From Biscogniauxia marginata (Eukaryota > Ascomycota > Sordariomycetes > Xylariales > Xylariaceae), in NCBI GenBank assembly GCA_022695795.1, contig MU404125.1, positions 1 to 64,000 on the forward strand: a stretch of DNA of 64,000 nucleotides, written 5' to 3'. The position numbers and the translations under genes are program-made. This document shows, one piece after another, positions 11,866-24,848 of this stretch. The stretch's first letter is position 1, and every line of letters begins with the position of its first letter. Under the pieces are notes generated by a model. The model was not told where the DNA came from. It was given only the letters and a program-made list of their open reading frames with translations, and searched no databases.

Positions 11866-12739
11866 TTATTCATTAGCTGCTATATTTTCTAACTCTTTAA
11901 ATAGCCTCGAATATTTATCTTGTATAACTCCTACTGTTATATGAATAGAATCAATTAATTGTTTTATTTCTCTTGTTTCCTCCATTATTCGTTCTTTTAT
12001 TTTCGGCTTTGGTTTAAGCCTTCTGTTTTGTTGCGGCTCTATCAAACTTGAGGAATCTGTAAGATTATTAACATAGGTATGATTATCGTAAAAAAAAACT
12101 AATAAAATACTTACTCTGAAAGTGGAATGCGCATTTGGTGCCTTGCGAATTAAAAAAATGATTTGCACATGAACCGACTAAGCGGTCTTGTAGCTCTCTC
12201 GATCGAGGTTTTATACACTCGTGAAATATCCCAAATCCCATGGAGCATTGCTTGCAAGGCGGGCTGGCCTCTTCGCCAGTAACTTGAACAAGAGCAGCAA
12301 CCAGATTGCCCGATCTATGCAGGTTAAACCTTGCATTCCCTGTCAAGAGAATTCTTCGGACTGGTCGAGCATCGCAGAGCATAGCGATTAATGCGTCTTT
12401 AGGCTTATCAATGTCTTCAGCAACCAATCCATCAGCAACAAGCTGGTCAATTGCAGATAGAGCTATTACATATATTAACACTATTGATATTAACTCATAA
12501 TATGTTTACTTGCCTAGGTTAGTTTCTAGTTGTAGTCTGGGTCTGTTTGCTATAGGTGACGAGAAGGAGAGTAGCTCCAAAGCCCTGCTTGCTATTTGCT
12601 TCTTGCGTGTTGCAGCATTTTCGAGCTCATCAATTGGTGAATTGTCTCTCCTTCTTTTGCGACTCTCTTGCTGACCCTGCGTTGGGCGGCTTTCCTCCCG
12701 ATGCTGTGCAGGTGACGGCAAAGCATGTTCTGATAGCAT
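11866..12739 (-). CDS. DUF3716-like cysteine-motif protein (integrity uncertain)
   Basis: Fungal protein of unknown function. The central exon (to 12115) carries a Cys-x2-Cys pair in a PPCKQCSMGFGIFHECI context followed by a GSCANHFF...GTKCAFH segment, the pattern of the fungal DUF3716 domain. A clean intron at 12057-12114 (GTAAGT...ACAG) joins it to a last exon 12056-11866 with a basic, coiled-coil-like C-terminus. A first exon from ATG 12739, rich in Arg/Lys (KRRRD), is likely. Its only good donor (GTAAAC near 12508) does not join the central exon in frame at any nearby AG, and the central exon has no ATG of its own. Either the first-exon model is wrong or an indel has broken the gene. It stands alone in a gene-poor region. 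Confidence 0.55.
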
Positions 12740-15127
12740 TTTGGCTGGGTTGTATAGTCCGTAGACGGCTGAGTTTACGAGAATTAAAGAGGAGACTAGA
12801 TTAAAATGAACCGGCGAACTAAAAGGTTTTAGTACCTACCTAATATGGGTAGTGGTGGGTGGCCCGTGCTCTACACAGTAGTATTTAATTTATTATGTAC
12901 CTAAGGAACCCGCATGAAACTCAGGAACGGATTAGTATTACTCCGGATTCTTATACTGGTTTATTAGGTCAATACCGATTATTACATAAATATCTATAAA
13001 TCACAAGGCAACCATTTTAACGCAAGTAATTAATAAAGCATAGAAACAAGCTCTTATTCGAATAAGACATCGCCAGTTTATTGCGCTCGCTCACACGCTG
13101 TGGCTGCGAGCTAAAGACAAGAGTAGACTAGATATCAGTATCGTCGAGGGCTGATGATGATCTTGTAAACTGGAACAACCTCGCTAGCCTCGTGGCATGT
13201 CTGATATCATTTGGCCAACCCACCAATGAGTAGACGGGGAACACACTAGCCTGAGGAGTAACTTGGTGTGCAAATCTGATAGTGGCGACCTGACCTTCTC
13301 TAGTTCTAGGCTAGGAGATCAAACTTATTCTACTATCGAACTCGCAGAGTGCCATGCTCCGGGTTTCGTAATCAAAGATCTGACAGATCTCCTGGACCCC
13401 CCTGGAGGCTTGTCAGCCCTTGCGAACTATTCTAATCGAGCACGTGCAGGCACACTATTGATTTTCTTCAGGGATGTTTGAAGAAGTCTTAGTACTCAGT
13501 TACTTGTAACAATGCGTTTCGTTCGTTTAGTTAATCCTGATAGAGGTCCGAGTTGATGATGGCTATTGCCGGGTGGGGGTATGTACTTGGGGGAAGAAAC
13601 CCCTGGAACACATCAAGCTGGCGACAGCGTTCCCCTCTCAGTAATCTCCAGCCACGTGTTTATTAATAAGCTGAAGGTGATCCCCGGCGGGTTCTGTAAG
13701 CTATGACAAGAGAAGGAAGAGAGCAAAAACAAAAGAAAGATTCTAGAAGGGATGTGATATGGGGGGGAGGGGGGCCTAAGGCGGTCAGCTATGAAAGGAT
13801 GTCTGGTTCCTTTTGCGAAGCCTCATGTAGCTCGTATAGTACGACAGACCCCCTTTCTAGCAATCCACCTGAGACCAGGATCTGAAAAACGTGGGGAAGC
13901 AAGGATATCCCTTCTCTTTTTTTTTTTCTTTTTCTTTTCTTACTTCTCGTCCCCACACTGAAGAAACACCGACCGCCTGCTATTGAAACCTTGCGATGCA
14001 CATGTATATAGATATTGTCTCGTCTTTTTACTATAATGGCAATGATGAGTCGATTTGATCCAATCGGATCGGACAGTCGGATCAGGACTCAACGTTAGCC
14101 ACCACCGATGCTGACAGTTCCAAAGCGGCGATTGGCCGGGGCGGACCAAAGAAAGGTAACATGACGTGAGAACGGTAGTAGTCTATGCTAAGTTAGAGTC
14201 TCGGTGCTTCCGAGCCTGACTCTGCCGTGCTGGAATGGATGGTGACAATTGCCAGAGTCCGCGTCTGTGTGTAGTGGCTATTTTCGGAACATAACACTGT
14301 CTGGTTCTCTGCCGCTACCAATGGTACGACTTAAGACGCCAAGTGTCCTATCATTCGTCCCCGATACATAGTGGAATGGGATCAAGATACCTAGCGGTGA
14401 TGACAGCCGAATAGAGCCTTAATGGGATCGCTATGAATACCCTACCACCCACAGCACTTACTGTGAGAGGTTAGGACCAGCCGATCTACCACCAACGGTC
14501 GTGTTTTAGGTCTTATCTCGACGTGCGTCAGCAGCGCCCGTGCCTCGTGGCAAGCGTGGCATTCGTTACCGTAGACCACGAATGGTGGTTGCGCTCTCCA
14601 CGTTCTTCAATGCTGTTCTAAGCGGTAAGGCAATGCCAGGGCTCGACTTTGCGAACCAAGAGCATGCAGGTACCTACATACCTATCTGCCATCGCCGACA
14701 AGTCACATCATGTCGAGAGCTTCTCCCTACTATTATCTGTGTGTGCGTGTGCGTGTGCGTGTGTGTGTGTGTGGAATGCCGCTGTTTTAGGCAGGTGTAT
14801 ACATAATTTGTGTCCTGAGGCATTAATTCTGCACCGTCTTTCTTAAAATAGAGCTAAGTCTCATCGCCGACCTATTTCGTACAGCTTGACTGGTTAGAAT
14901 TGCCCCGTTTGTAAAACGTTACTATACCTGTTGCCCCTGAACGCTCCCGGTGCTTCTTTCATCGTCAACACTTGGAATAGAACACAAATATATGTGTCTA
15001 TCCTCTCTAGTCACTCTATTCTTTCCATCTCGATAGTGCCTATTCTAATCCGAATAGATATGTGTTCATATGTGTCCTTGTTCGGCGTGGTCGGCCCAGG
15101 AGGTGGGGGGGAAAGAAGACAACTGAC
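12740..15127. other. Gene-poor accessory DNA
   Basis: No gene supported. The stretch holds a GT/GC dinucleotide repeat at 14739-14773 and scattered short frames. It adjoins the GMP synthase relic on its right. Confidence 0.5.
14739..14773. repeat. GT-rich dinucleotide microsatellite
   Basis: About 17 alternating GT units, three of them changed to GC, in non-coding DNA. Confidence 0.85.
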
Positions 15128-16448
15128 CAGGAGATTTGCTGGTGATATCATAAGTCACGCGTGCGATACCATCCACCTTGTTGATAATACGTATCGATAT
15201 CTTCTCAAGCAAACCGAAATCGAATTCATAAGGCTGTAAAAATGTTAGTGCTGGAAACTTTAACCTAGGAAATAGGTAGTTCGCACCTCTGTTGACATGA
15301 AATCGAGTGTCTTGATAGCACGAACACTAAAAATCGAATAAGCAATTGTCTTTATTGAAAAGCTGCGAGTTGAGGGTGAGACGGGATGTTTGTGATAATC
15401 CCATTTCCCAGGCCACTCAGAGTCCCTTTAGGGCCTGTGGGATGATACCGCCCTTAGCGCAGCAGGAACGACAGAAGATCGACTGCGACGCAAAGTTGAA
15501 GACTTACATGGCGATATATCCGTAACCCCTGGCATCGCCTTGAACACCTACAGCTGTGAAATCGTTAGTCATCAGGGTCCACGACGGTCAGAGTAGACAT
15601 ATAGTAGAACACACGCCTCTATCTTGATTGATGGCAACATAGGCTTGACTCATCTATTAAGTAATTAATCTTTCATCACCCAGCTAGCTTGCGCCCCACA
15701 GATGTTGATAGCAAAGTTGTGCAATATCTCACTGCCACGCGGTGTCTATAATCATCAGCTAAAGCATGGAATATATCAAAGCCAGAAGTCAACTCACGTG
15801 CTCCAGCTTTGGGTGGAATTGCACGCCTTTAAGATCTCAGAGTTAGTCGATGTCCCAAAAGGTAGGATCAACGTCTTCAACAATTAGTATGAGTATTATG
15901 TTAGATGTAAAAAGGAAAGGTTTACGGGGTGCGCCTTGATCGTAGACAAATGACGGTCCTATATTTTGTCAGCAAATCTAGACATGTAACGTCAAGACGG
16001 GATCACATTTGCGTGGAAGTCCTGAAAACCCCTCAAGGGGGTACCTACCTCCAGACAGCACGATACCCTTCGGCTTGAAGGGAATATCCACCAGCTTCGT
16101 GGTGCATGGCAGCATCTCAGCATAGACCTTGAGGCTTCTTAATTGGCAGAGAATCAAGTGACTTATCTGAGCCAAAGTTAAGGACGAGAATGGTCTATAT
16201 CACACGTTGTCAGCAATCTACGCCTCCAGCCAAAACAAAGAAATTTATGCTTGTGTTCCTTGTTGACCTTGATTCAGTCGATTCCGTCAGCACCTCTTAG
16301 TGTATCCGCCAGCCTACCCCTCGCTACCCAAGTTAGATCATGTATGTCACAGTACCCAAGGAATCTCGTAGTTCGCTTTTTTATATATAGGAAATGTACG
16401 TACATCAAATTCGTTGTGAGGCGCCTTGGCCTCGATGTTGTCCGCCAT
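15128..16448 (-). pseudogene. GMP synthase (glutamine-hydrolysing) pseudogene
   Basis: Relic of the purine-biosynthesis enzyme that converts XMP to GMP. Recognisable pieces run in the right order on the minus strand. They are: first exon 16448-16404 (MADNIEAKAPHNEFD) with a GTACGT donor; 16194-16049, the TILVLNFGS start and LILCQLRSLKVYAEMLPCTT segment ending in LSGG; 15958-15926, PSFVYDQGAP; from 15874, HVDPTFWDID; 15841-15798, VQFHPKLEH; 15745-15668, TPRGSEILHNFAINICGA; 15553-15508, VGVQGDARGYGYIAI; 15326-15287, VRAIKTLDFMSTE; and 15233-15128, DGIARVTYDITSK. Intron borders survive between pieces, so it arose by DNA duplication, not retroposition. Damage: a frameshift just after NFGS, in-frame stops after HVDPTFWDID and after WVMKD, loss of the amidotransferase part that carries the GICYG nucleophile cysteine, and loss of the SGGVDS P-loop ATP-pyrophosphatase region. 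It cannot encode an active enzyme. Confidence 0.85.
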
Positions 16449-18961
16449 CTCGAATACTTGCTCGGGTGCGAATGCGAGGGTTGCTATCGAATCTCGAGTT
16501 TGCGCCAGAGAAAAGGGAGGAATCCCCTCCCTTCCCCCTAAAAAAAGGGTTGGCGGGGCATTCGGTTTCCTTACCATATCTTTTCAGGGATTCCTACTAC
16601 ATAAACGCCTTTTTTTTTTTTTTTGAGTAATTTAGGTACTCACTCGAGATCTTCGCAAGGCGGCCAGCACTGTTGAAATATAAGCCTCACTAAGCTAAGG
16701 CGCATAACACTTTTCCCCTATAAATCAACAAGCACAAGGCCGATGCAGACGCAGACAAACGCAGATAAACACAGCCTGATCGTCGCGCCTTGGTACATGG
16801 GAGCTAAAGTCACCCGGCATCTGCAGCGCGGAAACTTGGACTCCTATTCCCATTGGACTCCCTCGGATAGCCCCCAGCCTTCGGCGGCACGTACGGGTAT
16901 GTATGTAGGTGGCTTGCCGAGGAACACCTTACTTATAAGTTATTAGTCAACTTGACTTTACTTGTTATATTCGTTACCCCTTGCTAGTCACGCCGGCGTT
17001 TCTTGAAGCTCACGCAGGGTTGATACTCGAGCATCAAAGCAAGGCTCCTGGAATGTTCGGCCTCATGTCATTGAGCTTGCCGAGGGACAAGGCAGGTGAC
17101 AGGTTGGTTGGTATACATAGTTTGATAAGAGAAATCCGGACCCCTGCTAGCACGCACCAACCCCCAGGAGAAGCCTGGATCCCCGTCTCCAAGGCTGCGT
17201 GACACGTCGTTTTTAGTGGAGGACTGCCGACAAGTTGGGAGATGCAGTGTTCGTGCAAAGTACACCAGATACCTATTTCGTAATTATAGTGAAGGGCGAC
17301 ACCGAAGTCCTACGAGGCTGTCGAAAGAGAAAGTTGGCTCGTCTTGGAATTGGAACCTTTCCACCCAATCCAAAGCAGCGGAAGCGAGCTGGAATGCTGA
17401 CATGTCGCTCAGACGCCACCATCCACCCAGGTGAGTTCATTAAATGTATATGCCTGTCTGGCGATGTAACATGGGTTGGAAAGTGGCCACTACCGAATCC
17501 TAGTGTAGTGTATAGCCTCGTAATAATGACAGTCCGAAATACATATACATAGCTGGGGATAAGTACGGACTACTCGGTTCCAAATGGCGTGTTTCCTCTT
17601 GCGCATCCAAGACTCTGTACCGTACTTACTTACACAGCACGGCTGCGAAATATCGGTGAGCTATATCCATCGACCGAGACGAAAAGGGAATAAGGAAAGG
17701 GGGATTTGAATGTACGTTGTTTATAAGTTATAGGAGGTAGGCAGAGTACCTAGTCCACCTTGTTTTAGGTACGTACCTAATTATTCTAGCGCACCCGAGA
17801 TCCCTCAACCCCCTAAAAGGTTCCTAAATAGGGCGCCCCTCTCTGACGATGCCTACCATTTCTAAAGTACAATCCCAAGTCCCAATGTACTTGAGTCGTG
17901 GGATACGATCTGCTCCGGCGCGCCCACACCTACCAGGACAGGCCCTCGGGGAAATGCAAATACACAATTCAGCTAAATTGAGACGAGGATAAAACTACAA
18001 GTTCGCACGTGTGCATGTTCAGTTAAGTAAGGTACCTAGGTAGTGAAGTATTTATCTGTTTGATATGTGAGATGCGATAGGTTTGCGACGGGACTTCACC
18101 GGCAATCAGAACTTAGATACCGGATTCTCGCGTGGTCTTTATATTTAGGTACCTCCCTAAGTGTGCGATGTTCAATGTTTCAGGGAAGATAGCGTGGGTG
18201 TTTTTTTTCTTTCTAATTAGGAGTGGGTTGCTTCGGGTGCGTCGTGCGAGGCGAAAGCCACGAGGTAGGAAGGGTCGATCAAACAAGAAAGCGATCTGCT
18301 GTAGTGCCCACCTATTTTCCCGCCTACGGTACGTCAGCTGCCCAATAAAACGCCAAAACCGACGGTCCGCTCGGGGAAAGCCATAGTGATCAAAAAGGTC
18401 ACTCCGCAGCTCAAGTCAGGCTGCCGATCCTTTATCAAAAGGGTCCCCAGTATTATTTCTACCAGGTACCTACCTACAAGTACACTAAACCTACCTAGCA
18501 AGCCGGGCTCGAGCACAGTTTACACACTTTCCCTCAACACACCGATGTCCGCCTGCTTACAGTTTGATTGTTCTGCATCCTGCACGGTGCTGTGCACATG
18601 TACACAAGTACATACCTAGTGGACCTTACATACATAGGTACATAGGTACACTGCATCCATAACCTGCGTTATCTGTTCCACCTCTAAAACCTCTTAAGTT
18701 ATTAGTACACTAACCTTTTAGTCTTTTCCACATTCTCATACCAACTCTGTCTCTCCCTCTTCAGTCTCTCTTCCAGCCTCAGATCTCCGAGTAAAGTCTG
18801 GATCAGGTGTCAGAGTGGATATCAGAAGGGATCTATCCCGTCTTTTACCTACGCTCAACGCCGCCGCAACCGAGTTTACTCCTCTCGGTCCTTTGCCGTC
18901 ATCAATCGTGTCTCTGCGCTGAGCCACAATCGCATCGAGGGAGAGAAGCGTGCTCAGAACG
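16449..18961. other. Gene-poor DNA upstream of the STK32-like kinase
   Basis: No gene supported. It contains several members of the TAGGTA/TACCTA palindrome family: 17765-17780, 18033-18042, 18147-18154 and 18464-18471. The last few hundred bases are probably promoter and leader of the kinase gene. Confidence 0.5.
17765..17780. repeat. 16-bp perfect palindrome TTAGGTACGTACCTAA
   Basis: The sequence equals its reverse complement and belongs to the TAGGTA/TACCTA family. It lies in non-coding DNA. Confidence 0.8.
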
Positions 18962-21094
18962 ATGGGTAACAGCCAAGGCAAGCCCGTTGATCTCAACGGC
19001 GAAGGTGTGTAGTTCTACACTTGCATAATTAACTTGACTACGCGTCGCGTAATCACATACCTGTTTTCTCTTACCGAATTTCCCTTCCCCGGGGACGCAA
19101 TCCACTGACTGACCATCTTCCTTGGTACATCCAGTAAGCCTCAACCATTTTCGCCTATTACGAGTCGTCGGCCGAGGCGCCTTTGGAAAGGTTCGAATAG
19201 TCGAGAGAAAAGACACGGGGCTCACTTTTGCCCTCAAGTACATCCGCAAGGATGAGGGTACGTCTTGCCCCTGGAAGTCAGCAACTGGGACGTGGGAAAA
19301 TATAAGAGGGGGGAGGGGGAAGGGGAACATACCACTAACTTCGTGATTCTCATTGCCTAGTCGTACGGTCCGAGAGCGTTCGGAATATCATACGAGAACG
19401 GCGCATGCTCGAGCATGTAAACCACCCCTTCATTTGCAATTTGCGCTACAGTTTCCAGGATATCGAGTATATGTATGCCGAAATCGTCGGTCCAATCCGC
19501 GATGTATCTTGTCTAACTTGCTATACTTCTCAATAGGTACCTCGTTGTCGACTTGATGAGTGGAGGCGACCTGCGCTTCCATATTTCGAGAAAGACGTTT
19601 ACCGAAGATGCTGTGCGCTTTTGGATTTCCGAGTTGGGTTGTGCCTTGAGATACGTACATGGTCAGGGAATCATACATCGAGATGTGAAGCCGGACAACG
19701 TTCTATTGGATTCCGATGGCCATGTTCACTTGACGGATTTTGTGAGTTATTCCATGAGCCTCCCTTCCCGCGCTGCCGTCGCTGACCTTCGCCATCTAGA
19801 ATGTCGCGTCAGATGTCATACCGGGCAAGGTCCTGACCAGCAAGTCGGGAACGCTAGCATATCTAGCCCCTGAAGTTTATGGAGGTAAGGGCTACGATGT
19901 CAGGGCCGACTGGTGGTCATTAGGTGTACTATTTTATGAGTGCATATATAACAAGGTACGCAGCAGTGAACGTGTCTTGGTGTGAAATAGGAAAAAGGGG
20001 GGGAGATATGCTAATTCAAGCTACAGAGACCTTTCGAGGGCAACTCCGAGACCACCTTGACAAACGTCATCCTCAACGCAAACCCGAAATTCCCCGTCAC
20101 GCAACCTGCCGTCTCATTGCCATGTTTGTATGCTATCCGTGCCGCTTTGGAACCGATCCCTGATAAGAGGATGGGATCTACGTGGCATAGCTTCATCAAC
20201 GAGCCCTTTTTCAAGCCTATCGACTTTATAGCGCTAGAAAGGAAAGAGCTGGAACCAGTGTTTATACCATCGGCTGATAAAACAAATTTTGATGCTACAT
20301 ATGATCTTGAGGAATTGCTGTTAGAAGAAGCACCGCTTGAGGCTAGAGCACGAAGACAGAAACCCAGGGAGAAATTAAAAGATGATGCCACCGAAAAAGA
20401 GATTCGGGAGGAGGAGCTGTATCGCATGATCGAACGAGACTTTCAACCATTCGACTATACTGTGGCTGCGTACAAGAAGTAAGTCTTGCTGATGAAGAGC
20501 GTGCTGGCTTTTGGCTAATATTGTAATAGGATGACCGAGTTGCAGGATGAAGAGACGAGTAACACGAACAACACAAGCAACACCGAGTCACCAGCCACTC
20601 AAGCTGCCCACGAACCCCAAGCCATAACTACAGACGAAGTTGCTTCTGCCCCGGTCACAAACGGACAAACAAAACCTTCGTATCAACCTTCACCGTTAAA
20701 GCCCTCGCCGATGAGTAATACCTCATCGTCAGACAAGGTTTATCCGCAGAGCGGTCGTCAGAACCGGAACGTGCAGCGCGGAGGGCCACCGCCTCTGCCA
20801 TCATATCATAGAGCTTACACGAGGAGTAGTTCGCAGCCATCAGGAATCCAGGTCAAGTCGCCGACAGGTGGCATATCTGTAACGTTGGAGGACACTGGTA
20901 GTTGGTCAGACTTGGCTCGTCGAGATGCAACACTGCCTACGGACGCAAATGCTCTGAATGAAGACAAATCAGGTGGCTCAGGCGGCGGCGGCGGCGTATT
21001 TGGGCTTTTCGGGCGAAAGAAGAGAGGCCACAGCCCGAAACCGAAAGAAAGAGGAGTTCTCGGGAAAGAAGGCGCGCGACAAATCATTGGTTGA
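18962..21094 (+). CDS. STK32/YANK-like AGC serine/threonine kinase
   Basis: Probable membrane-anchored protein kinase; substrate unknown. Seven exons (18962-19004, 19135-19257, 19361-19472, 19537-19741, 19800-19955, 20027-20478, 20530-21094) give 551 residues. The N-terminus MGNSQGK fits an N-myristoylation signal. The kinase domain starts at about residue 20: glycine loop GRGAFGKV, catalytic Lys49 in [15 protein letters not shown] with Asp142, then Asp160-Phe161-Asn162 where most kinases have DFG, followed by APEV and DWWSLG. DFN is the mark of the STK32 (YANK) family. After the kinase domain comes an AGC-type tail ([20 protein letters not shown]), then a low-complexity Ser/Thr/Asn-rich region, a Gly run and a basic end. 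All junctions keep frame; exon 7 is the least certain because it is not conserved-looking. Confidence 0.88.
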
Positions 21095-24000
21095 TGTTTT
21101 TGGTTCGGTCATTGGGCATAACGAATACGGCATATTAGGAGTTTTTTGTGATACCTGGAGCTGACGGGCGGATTTCATTCAATCAGCTTACACGGCTAAT
21201 ATACCCATTCTCCATGAAAAGAGAAGAAACATAATCAGCCATCAGCTGGAATGATCTGGTGCCTCTTCCCGGAGGTGACTACGAGCTTCGGTTGTCCAAT
21301 ACATATAACTATAACGGCAAACCGGATCCAAACAATCCATCGACCCCTATTGTACGTTGTTTCAGATAGCTACGAGAATGGGTCGCAGAGCAACGCCGTT
21401 CATAGTACATACACACTTACGCTAAAGCAAGAAATTGTCGGCGTCAGAGTCTATGACACACAGGACATACACAGTCACTATCTGACTCGAGAGGAAAAGG
21501 AAGAAAAAACAAAAACTGCTGAAAACTGCGTGTTCTACTTCGTCCTGAGAAGAAAAACCCACTTTATCATTCAGCATCGGAGCGGGGGCTCTGGTAATAT
21601 GTCCTATGACTGTTTACTAGCTCCTTTATAATCGCTGATTACTATTGGGCTGTGGTGGTGGATCGGGAGGGAGGGAAGGGGTTCGGATGGTGGACGGGAA
21701 TGGGACGGAGAGCCCTCACGCCGATAACCTACCTACCCACCTCTTTTTCTCTCCCGTGACGGGGAGTTATCTCGAGCGAGCCCTTTACTTGCCAACTCAC
21801 TTACTGGGTTAAGTCAGGTTAGTGGGCTTTTTTTCGTTCCTTAGAGGACGATGATAATAGAACGGTGGAGACTTTTTTTTGTCTTCTAAGACTGAGAGGG
21901 AGGGACGGTAGTGTGTGATGATTATTTTCTATTGCTTTTCGTATTGGGAGAAGGGATGTGGAGATGATATGGGGGTGCTACGATATATATATATAAAGCG
22001 TCTAGAGACATATTGTTTATGGCAATGACAACTGCGCGGTACGACGGGATGGGATGGGATAGGATAGGATAAGGGGCAAGACAAGGCATAGCATGGTTTG
22101 GGGGGTTGGTTTGGGGGGAGGGTTTAGGAGCTAGAGGGTTTAGATGAGAAAGGGGTAGGTAGGTTGAGTTGGGAGTTCCGCGCGTGTGGGTATATAAGAA
22201 AGAGGATATGAATGGAGATGGATATATATGTATATGTATAGGTACCTACCTATATATATTTCGTATACGTGTATATATATGTACGTACGTATGTGTATAT
22301 GTATATGAAAGGATGGCTTAGCCTGTTATTCCCCTCTATATATTTTGCGATTGCGATAAAGTGGTTTAACTTGTCGCTGTGAGCTTTTACTACCTATGTT
22401 GGATAAGAACCCGGAAGGTGGAAAGGGGCAAGTGATAGTAAGGCAAAGTAAGGTAACGTACCTAAGGGAGTAGATTTGAGTTTAGGCGTGAGTTGCAAGT
22501 CCAGGGATGCTTAACTTGTTAGTTAGTTCAGTTGGATACGGTGCTGATAGAAAAATGAAAAGAGAAACTTTGGGCCTGGTAATCTATCTTGCTTGGTGAG
22601 GGTAAGTGTCGAGTCTTGCTTATCTAGTCTGGAACGGTGGGAGTGGAGGATGAAGAGTTTCTTAAGGTTTGTCTAGATTGTAAATACCTAACACGGGAGT
22701 GGCCAGTGTTATTACTTTATAAAAAGAGATAATGACATATATGTATAGGTATATATATATAAATCTTATATGAGGTCAGGCATCCTCTCATCTCGTATTG
22801 TTCTCTTTGATCCCCCTCTCTACTGGTTTTCTTGGATACGGTACGGTACCTGGCCAGAGGTAGAGCACATGGAAGATCACTTAAATGTTCATATGAATAT
22901 AGACCTATCTATATCTGCTATGCGCTATGTAAACTCTCGCTGAGACAGACAGACCTCCCTTGGGTTTGGACTCGGGGGGAGTGGGGTTTTGGTTGTTTCT
23001 CAACCCCCCCCCCCCTTTTCTTCAAGTGCCTGCCCATAGCCTACTGGACGAGTGAGGTAGAATGGATAGACGGTTGAGGAAGGAAGGTTCGAATTCAATC
23101 TTTAGCGGAGTGGCTTGATCAGGTAAGTAAAGTCAGGTAGTTTAAAAAGTAGATAGACACGGGCTGTGAGTGAGACGACAGGCTTCTGTACACGCTGTTT
23201 ACTTTTTATATATAAGATAAGTAAAGTTGAAATCAGCTGGTCACGTTATTCTATTGTTATCAAGCTATCATGCTATCCTATACCCTCGGTATCTTAGGCT
23301 TCACGAAACTCCTACTTCTATTCACTCGACCCAGTACATTAATCAACCTGGTGCTTTTGGTATATAAATTTCTTCTTCCTTTTTTCTTGTATCACCCCCC
23401 TTTTATATACCTAGGACCCCGGGTATCTCTAGTTGCAGTATAGATCGACTCCGGGTGAAAGCGAGTTTAGGTAGTAAGGTGTCTGTTTATTTTCCGGATG
23501 TGCGACATTTTTATCATTATTATTTATAGCAACGATTTCTATACGCAGTGCCCCCGAGTCTATAGACAGTGCCAGTGCAGGTTAGTTGGTCATAATTCAA
23601 GCTGGAGTCCATAGCAGCCATTACTGACAAGGAATCGCCCGAAGTGTATTTATTATAGCCTTGTAGCAACTCTTTCCCGACTACACGTAATTTTGGGTTA
23701 ATCCACTGACGATATGATCTTCCGGGGGGTTGTTTAACAGAGAAGTGATACAAGTCGCAATTATATATATATATATATATAATGTAACCCTCTCTCCCCT
23801 TATCAAGTCAGAATTTCGTCGTAAAGTAACATAGACAATCAATTCTCTCGAACCAAGCTCTGGGACTTTTCGAACCCCCTATGTATAACATCTTAAGCGT
23901 CGAAGAGTTGTCTCTTGTAATTTTTAAAATATATCAATTACTCTTCCCCTATCGATGTATTCTACGTATGAACTAAAACCGCACGCGATTTTATAGATAA

Positions 24001-24848
24001 ATGCGGCAATTCTAAGCAACTAATACTCAATCTACACACAAACCGCATCGCCATCAGGACAGACAGATATCCTGAGGCTAGCCGTCGATCATCGACACGT
24101 AGCATACCACGTGTTAGAAAGAGAGACAAGGGGGGAGGGAGGGAGGAGAGAGCAGAGAAGCTCAATCTCGAAGTAAAAATAAAGGAAAGTAAAATCGGGT
24201 TTCTTGAAGCCAAATCTATCGACCAAACCGAATCGCGCATATAATAAGCGTGATAATAATAATAACCATGGTGATGGAAGTACGTAGGTATTCTTGAACC
24301 CTTAAAGAAAAAAAATACATATCCCTTAGTTCCCGCCCCGGTTTCCCATTCAGTTCAGTTCAGTTCTCATCCGGGCATTTGTATGCCTCTTATTCGTGGT
24401 ATCCGCGTTCATTTGTCCCTAGCTATCCTTCATAGCCTTCGCCCCAATCTCAATAAAGAAGTGTACAACCACCCACCGAAACCCCTGGCCAACCTCTCTG
24501 GCACTTATGGCAGAGTACAAACTGCTACCTGTTGGGTCCATTTTTCCTGTCCGACCTACTCTCCCATCCATATCCCCCCCAAAGTGCAAGTGTGAGCAGA
24601 GACCGAATCTAAATGCAGCAATGATATTTTGTTTTTCTTTCACCTCTTACAAGAACTCCGTTCTCCCTTCCGAAAGTCGTTGTCGTTGTTTGTGGCGATG
24701 GTGATAGAGCGAAGTACATGAGATCACTTTGTCTCGTCATATCGTATAAGAACATTTCCCTTTCCTAGATGACCAAGCCCTGAACCCTATGATTGGTGGT
24801 GGTGGCACAAGAATTTTCCCCTTACGCATGGATTGCCAAAACTCCGAA
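21095..24848. other. Long convergent intergenic region, kinase / yap1
   Basis: Both flanking genes end here, so part must be 3' UTR. No coding sequence could be supported. It has TATA-rich stretches near 21988 and 22225-22300, a TA repeat at 23762-23781, the palindrome TAGGTACCTA at 22239-22248, and a C run near 23007. Confidence 0.55.
23762..23781. repeat. TA dinucleotide microsatellite
   Basis: About ten alternating TA units in non-coding DNA. Confidence 0.8.

Noticed and set aside
9029..18961. Secondary-metabolite or transposon cluster in the gene-poor region
   Set aside because: No polyketide synthase, NRPS, P450, transposase or reverse transcriptase motif could be read; only the DUF3716 gene and the GMP synthase relic are supported.
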